A stretch of 64,000 bases of DNA from Capsicum annuum (lineage: Eukaryota > Streptophyta > Magnoliopsida > Solanales > Solanaceae), in assembly GCF_002878395.1 (NCBI RefSeq), contig NC_061115.1, positions 89,111,892-89,175,891 of the forward strand. Direction: 5' to 3'. Below, piece after piece: positions 58,843 to 64,000 of this stretch (its first letter is position 1; the number at the start of each line of letters is the position of its first letter). Both the position numbers and the translations under genes were made by a program. Below the pieces are notes generated by a model. The model made no database searches, was not told where the DNA came from, and saw only the letters and a program-made list of their open reading frames with translations.

Positions 58843-60910
58843 TGTACATAACATTCCAGTATCTTTCTAATAAGGACTCACTAACACGACACGACCCCGA
58901 GCCTTGTCGTAATGGGCATCCCAAGTCCAACCAGGGCCGGGGACCGCCCCTTGTTACCCAACCCAACCACTTATATCCAGCCTTATGTGGGCTGAATTTC
59001 AATGCCAAAATCGACACCAATACCGATCCCGCCCATACCAACCCCTAGAAGTACCATAAAGCCTCTATCAATAAGAGTTAACAAATACGATTGGGGCATT
59101 CCCCCATCCATGGACAAAACCAATATCTAAAATAAAGGAAAAGTGTCAAAAGAAATCCATAACATGAAATGATACCTCCCGAAAGGATGGAAGCTCACCA
59201 CTTTAGTCCAAATGCTGATATCATATCTGTGTGCTAAACAGGAGGAGTAGAATAGTTGGTTCCTACATAGCGTGGGTATACAGCCGTCAGTAGACTAGTT
59301 TAACAAGTGTTCGCTAACATGAATCTCAGGATAAGGATAAAATAATGTCACTTATAAAACCAAGTAAAACCATCCATAATGCATACAACCATACATATAT
59401 AAGTTCAGGAAAGGGAACCAGGTTTAGCAGGCATTTAAAACCTTTTACCTAGGCTGTGTAGCTTGGCCATCCTATACCACCCACTGGCTATATAGGTTAA
59501 GCTCCCTCTGCTAAAGGACCTCAGTGCATGTAGCCACATAACCAGGAAATATCCAATGGTATGACTAGTACATCCCCCAAGAAATATTGTGACACACGCA
59601 CATGCTCTAGTAAGACCAATCCTCATATCAGAAAATATGAGTTTTTAGTTTGGGTCCCACCGGGACCGCCACCTTCCATTGTTTTTCTACACACCCCACC
59701 ATTATTGGCAAATTAAAACTAGTTTCCGAATAACCAAACTATTATCCATTTATTAACCAAGGAAAATATTAGTGATATCCTCTTACCACCCCTTACTTGC
59801 TAGTAATATCCATAGCAAAACACTTTAGGTTAAGGAGACTTAGGTGCCCTTTCAATTGCCATATTAAATCCACTTGGGTGACTTCTATGTTCTCCACAAG
59901 CATAACCATTGAATTTAAACCACGCAAAAGTTCTATTAAAAGAAGTCAATGGAATAAAGTTATCTTTATAAATATTTTATCAAACACCTTTGAGGCATAA
60001 TATAACCAAAACCAATTACAAAGACCATTAAACCATTACAACACAATTTAATTGTTCAAAACCACCATTAATTCATAAAAAAGCATAAGTAAAACCATAG
60101 GGAACCACTACCAAGCATTCAATATCAGAAAACCCCAAATAGTAGCTGAAAACCATAATCATTAAATAGTAAGACCATGAAATCAATTATATAAACAATG
60201 TCTTTAGTTGAGATTAAAATGAGGGAAGAGAATCATGCCTTATACCAAAGAATTGATGAAGAAAATCACCAAGAAAAGCCCCAAAGCAATCTGTAAGATG
60301 AAACCCTAGCCTTCTTTCCCTAAAAGCACTTGAGACAATGATAGAGTGTTTTGGAATAGTTTCTAAGTGTTAATAAATAGAATAATAGAGTAAATATCCT
60401 CAAAAATGTATTAGAAGTCGTGGGTCCAAGTTAGGGCAAGTAGGAAATTTTCAAGAATACCCCCCACTTAAGTCTCTTAAAAACCCATTACAAGGATACG
60501 ACTGACCTGTACGAGTCGTACCCTCCTATACAATTGGTACCCACCACTTATATCCAAGCCTCAACTCTTGGATCAAACGTTTTCCAATATACGACTCACC
60601 CAACCAATTCATAACCACAGCATATGATCTATAACCATAACCCATATCCATGTCAGAATGAAATATCAGGAGGATTAAACACTTCCCACCATACGAGTCC
60701 TTGATTAGACTCGTACCAATCCCTACGAATCATACCCCTAAGTCATACCCATTCCAGTGACCATAACCATCCTACCAACTAACACTAGTTAGTATACGAT
60801 AGGATCATACCACTTGTACCCCAGTATATGGCTCATACCCATGAGCTGTATTAGTTCCAGAGAATGGAATTCCAAGAAATTTTCTAAAGGTCAAAACCAG
60901 GGATGTTTCA
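58843..60910 (-). repeat. 3' LTR of element VIII
   Basis: On the minus strand it starts TGAAACATCCCTGGTTTTGA right after the polypurine tract. Its far end is placed near 58,843-58,849, where copia similarity stops. The plus strand carries GC-rich text (CGGGGACCGCC) near 58,940. It contains an inverted-repeat module (60,495-60,845) and a telo-box (AAACCCTAGCC, 60,301). Short ORFs inside are not genes. Confidence 0.75.
60495..60845. repeat. Inverted-repeat module in the element VIII LTR
   Basis: TACGAGTC and GACTCGTA words recur in both orientations. An exact 8-base hairpin is TACGAGTC at 60,692-60,699 with GACTCGTA at 60,708-60,715, and GTACGAGTCGTACC lies at 60,509. It lies 65-415 bases from the LTR start. 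Confidence 0.75.
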
Positions 60911-61152
60911 GTCACTCCCACTAACAACATCAATCCCCGAATGATGAACAAGATAGGGGTAACCACACACAGAGTCATTTGCATTATCAAACATCCTTTT
61001 AACAAAGTTTGAATAACAAAGAGGCAAGGATATTAATATTTTCTTTAACAAACTCTGAAAATAAAGATGTGTTGAAGACACATAACTTTCGCACAAATTT
61101 TAGGAGAAGAAACCAAATGCGGATACTTGGACTTCATGTCCTCTTCCGCTTC
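60911..61152 (-). other. Polypurine tract and 3' untranslated region of element VIII
   Basis: The minus strand reads GTTGTTAGTGGGAGTGAC directly before the LTR, preceded by TTCATCATTCGGGGATTG, the usual chromovirus 3' end. The rest is non-coding. Confidence 0.6.
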
Positions 61153-61960
61153 CTAGGTAGCTTCTTTTACCTTATGGTTCCGCCATAAAACCTTAACTAA
61201 AGCAATATTTTTGGTCCACAACCGATGAACTTGCCTATCTAATATCTCAATCAGGACCTCTTTATAAGATAGAGAATTTAAAATACCCAATCCTTCTAAA
61301 GGAACAATAGGAGAAAGATAACTAAGACACTTCGTCGACATGGAAACATAAAAAATTGTATGAACCAAACTTAAGCGAGATGGCAACTCCAACTCATAAA
61401 TAACATTGACAACTCTCCGTAAAATCACATAAGGACCAATGAACTGAGGACTGAGTTTCCTCTTTTTGCTAAAGCGCACCACTCCCTTCATAGGAGACAC
61501 CTTGAGAAACACCCTATCCCCGACATAAAACTCCTTTGAGGAAGACTGGTAATAAAGTCATATTGATCACTTCCTACTTCTATTCGGGCAAATCAATCTC
61601 TTGATACAACCCACCAAGTCTCATGTACTCAACCTTAACCTGTTCACACACTATATACTTGGCCATGAAATCAACAACATCCCTCTTCATTCCATTCCAC
61701 TAGTAGATCACCTTGAGATCATGATACATCTTAGTCGAGCTAGGATGAACAACCTTACACAACTCATGCATCTTATCCAAAACCCTTTGCCGCAACCCGT
61801 CGACATCAGGAATACATAACCTCCCTTGGTATCGTAAAGTACCATCACCACTGATCTCAAACACCCTTACCTTTTTCCCACCAATATAACCCTTGATTTT
61901 CATCAAGACAAGATCCAGCACTTGTTTCTCTTTAATATATATATCAAGATATGATTAAAC
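61153..61960 (-). pseudogene. Integrase of element VIII with core deleted
   Basis: The zinc domain is at 61,700-61,921 (GDGTLRYQGRLCIPDVDGLR, then HPSSTKMYHDLKVIY). A YQEIDLPE-like linker follows, then the sequence jumps near 61,545 to the C-terminal domain (61,153-61,512: MFLKVSPMKGVVRFSKKRKL, GPYVILRRV, ILDRQVHRLWTKNIALVKVL and WRNHKVKEAT). The DDE core of about 200 residues that should lie between is missing. A one-base frameshift also lies just before the junction. Confidence 0.85.
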
Positions 61961-63130
61961 CACTTCTTACACTATAACAATGATATCCTTAAAGTGCATA
62001 AAATGAGCTATAAGATTAGCCAGGCAGTGAATATCCTTCACCAATTCTCACTTGCCTTTCTCCATATGAGATAAACTCTCATGGATAACCTGCTAAGAGC
62101 ATCGACAACCACATTAGTCTTACCTGGGTGGTAGGAAAGACTCAAATCATAATCCTTGAAAAGCTGAAGTCACCATCTCTGCCTGACATTAAGCTCTTTG
62201 TGAGTGAACAGGTACTAAAGACTCTTATGATTCAAAAAGATATCTACATAGGCACCTACAAATAAAAAAGACAACCACAAACAACTCTAATTCCTAAGTA
62301 GGATAATTCTTCTTATGTACCTCAAACTACCTAGCAGCATAAGTAATTACCTTTCCATGCTGCATCAATACACAACCAACCCTCACTCGATATGCATCAC
62401 AATAAAACACGAACCCATCATTACCTATAGGCAAAGTTAGGATTAGAGCCGAAGTCAACTTATTCTTCAACTTCTAAAAACACCCTTTATAAGCATCCAA
62501 CTAAGAAAACTTAACCTTTTTCTGAGTCAACTTAGTCCAAGTAGCAGTTGTCAAAGAAAATCCCTCCATAAATTGCCTATAATACCTAGCTACATCCAAG
62601 AATCTCCCAATATTGAATGGAGTCGTGGGCCTAGGCCACCTCTTCACCACAGCAACCTTTTACGGATCTACTATGATCCCTTCACTAGAAATAATATGGC
62701 CCAAGAAAGTCACAGCGTTCAACCAAAACTCACACTTAGAGAACTTCGCATACTACTATTTTTTCTTTAAGGTCTGCAATACCAAACAGAGATGATTAGC
62801 ATGATCCACCTCGCTCTTTGAAAAACTAAAATGTCATTAATAAATACAATGCTGAATAGATCTAAATACTGCTTGAACACCCTGTTCATCAAATCCATAA
62901 ATGCTGCCAGAGCATTTGCCAACCCAAATAACATCACTAAGAACTCAAAATACTCATACAAAGTAGGAAATTCATATTAGGGATATCTACCTCCCTAATA
63001 TTAAGCTGATGGTACCCAAACCGAAAATCTATCTTAGAGAAAAACTTGGCACCCTGTAACTGGTCAAACATATTTTCTATCCTCAAGAGAGGATACTTAT
63101 TCTTAATAATTACCTTATTCAACTACCTGT
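61961..63130 (-). pseudogene. RT-RNase H of element VIII
   Basis: RT reads [40 protein letters not shown] (62,937-63,122), then [20 protein letters not shown]. The catalytic loop FINDILVF (about 62,825-62,850) has lost the first of the two aspartates to Asn. RNase H follows in broken pieces to about 61,960. Frame changes and stops make it inactive. Confidence 0.8.
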
Positions 63131-64000
63131 AGTCAATCCATATTTAAAGGGAACCATCCTTCTTGGTCATAAAAAACACCAGTGCATGCCATGGAGAAAC
63201 ACTAGGATGAATAAAACCCTTATCTAAAAGATCCTTAAATTGCTCCATTAGTTCCCTCAACTCAATCGAAGCCATTCTATACAAAGAAATAAAAATTAGA
63301 TGAGTGTTTGGAAGAAAATCAATACCAAACTCTATTTCCCTATCCAGAGGAACACCGAGAATATCATCTAGAAAGACCTCTAGAAATTCATTAACCACCG
63401 AGACCAAAGACAAAGATGGGCCTTTCGAGTTAGAATCTTTAAGCTGGACTAAGTGATAAAGACAACTCTTAGAGATTAACCTTTGATCTCTAAGATAAGA
63501 AATAAACCTCCCTCTAGGAGCTAAGGAACTACCTTTCCATTCGATAACTAATTCACCAGGGAACTTAAAGATAACCCTATGGGTCTCAAAATACATAGAA
63601 GTATAACAAGAATGCAACCAATCCATACCTAGAATTACATCAAAATCTACCATATTAAACTCAAATGGATCCACCAAGGTCAGTTAACTACCAACAGAAA
63701 TCGGACCCCCTACAGACTGTCCTAGCAATAATCGAGTCACCTATCAGGGTAGAGATAAAAAAAGGATCTGAGATAACTTCCATACCACAACCAAAAGACA
63801 CAACCACATATGGAGTTACATAAGAAAAATCGGACCCTAGATCAAGCAAACGATATACGTCACAAAACAAAAGTTATAATATACTAGTAATGACATCAGG
63901 TGATGCCTCAAATTCTTTTCAAGATGCTAAAGCATACAACTTATTCCGACCAATACTAAAACAAGGAGAAGTAACAGAAGCATATGCCACCTCAACAGGT
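63131..64000 (-). pseudogene. Protease and PR-RT linker of element VIII
   Basis: Near the edge the reading is RNKLYALAS then PDVITSIL, normally just upstream of protease. Then come LLDLGSDFSYVTPYVVVSFG (63,688-63,870; DLG in place of D-S/T-G), VDFDVILGMDWLHSCY, and the linker FLDDILGVPLDREIEFGIDF (63,144-63,677, 177 open codons). RT begins with SPWHALVFFMTKKDGSL. Comparatively well preserved, but with stops between the pieces. Confidence 0.85.

Larger units (their letters stand above)
58843..64000 (-). mobile_element. Element VIII: chromovirus (Tekay/Del type), cut by window edge
   Basis: Minus strand: protease (63,131-64,000), RT and RNase H, a shortened integrase, a polypurine-like tract and a 3' LTR (58,843-60,910). 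Gag and 5' LTR lie beyond 64,000. It appears to have inserted at the end of the copia ORF3, but the second flank is outside the window, so the duplication cannot be checked. Confidence 0.8.

Noticed and set aside
1..64000. Host protein-coding, tRNA or rRNA gene
   Set aside because: I found no exon-like open frames outside retroelement domains, and no tRNA or rRNA signature. I cannot exclude a small RNA locus without expression data.
1..64000. Bacterial, phage or defence-system content
   Set aside because: Base composition, gene density and all recognised domains are those of plant LTR retrotransposons.

Overview
The window looks like repeat-filled intergenic plant DNA, most likely from a Solanaceae nuclear genome such as pepper, tomato/potato or tobacco. 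That guess rests on AT-richness and on the LTR-retrotransposon families I recognise; the genus is not determined. I found no host gene, no rRNA or tRNA, and no intact retrotransposon ORF. Almost every base can be assigned to nested, decayed LTR retrotransposons, numbered I to IX here. Coding domains were recognised by eye from translated fragments, so domain edges are accurate to roughly 50-100 bases. LTR ends and target-site duplications (TSDs) are more exact where stated.

Left third (1-34,545). Element I (1-5,042, minus) is a Ty3/gypsy chromovirus of the Tekay/Del type: integrase, RNase H, RT, protease and gag read from right to left, followed by a PBS and part of an LTR. Element II (5,043-23,582, plus) starts inside that LTR and has two LTRs of about 2.3 kb. 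Its integrase gene is split by element III (11,508-20,462, minus), an Athila/Tat-type Ty3/gypsy element with TSD GTCTC. After the second LTR of II comes another gag, not flanking DNA, so II and II' share an LTR. The II' gag is in turn split at its zinc knuckle by element VI (24,774-34,252, minus; TSD TGCAT), which has 3.7-kb LTRs and carries gag only.

Middle (34,546-43,840). Truncated II' abuts element IV (minus, Athila-like: integrase C-terminus, spacer, plant-transposon ORF, 3' UTR), which has lost its 3' LTR. An LTR of about 4 kb (IX) with a TATA box, two minisatellites and a PBS follows.

Right third (43,841-64,000). A Ty1/copia element of SIRE type (VII, plus) is split in gag by element V (44,614-53,920, plus; Athila-like with gag, protease and the extra ORF but no RT or integrase). 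After V, copia protease, integrase, RT, RNase H and a third ORF continue to about 58,842. There a chromovirus (VIII, minus) begins with its 3' LTR and runs off the window; its integrase core is deleted.

The most unusual pattern is a block of inverted-repeat words, with a different word in each family, in the first 70-620 bp of the LTR of five otherwise different families, usually just upstream of a recognisable or decayed TATA box. In element V a similar block plus TATA box also lies inside the element, upstream of the extra ORF. This is a candidate promoter or hairpin architecture, not an established system.
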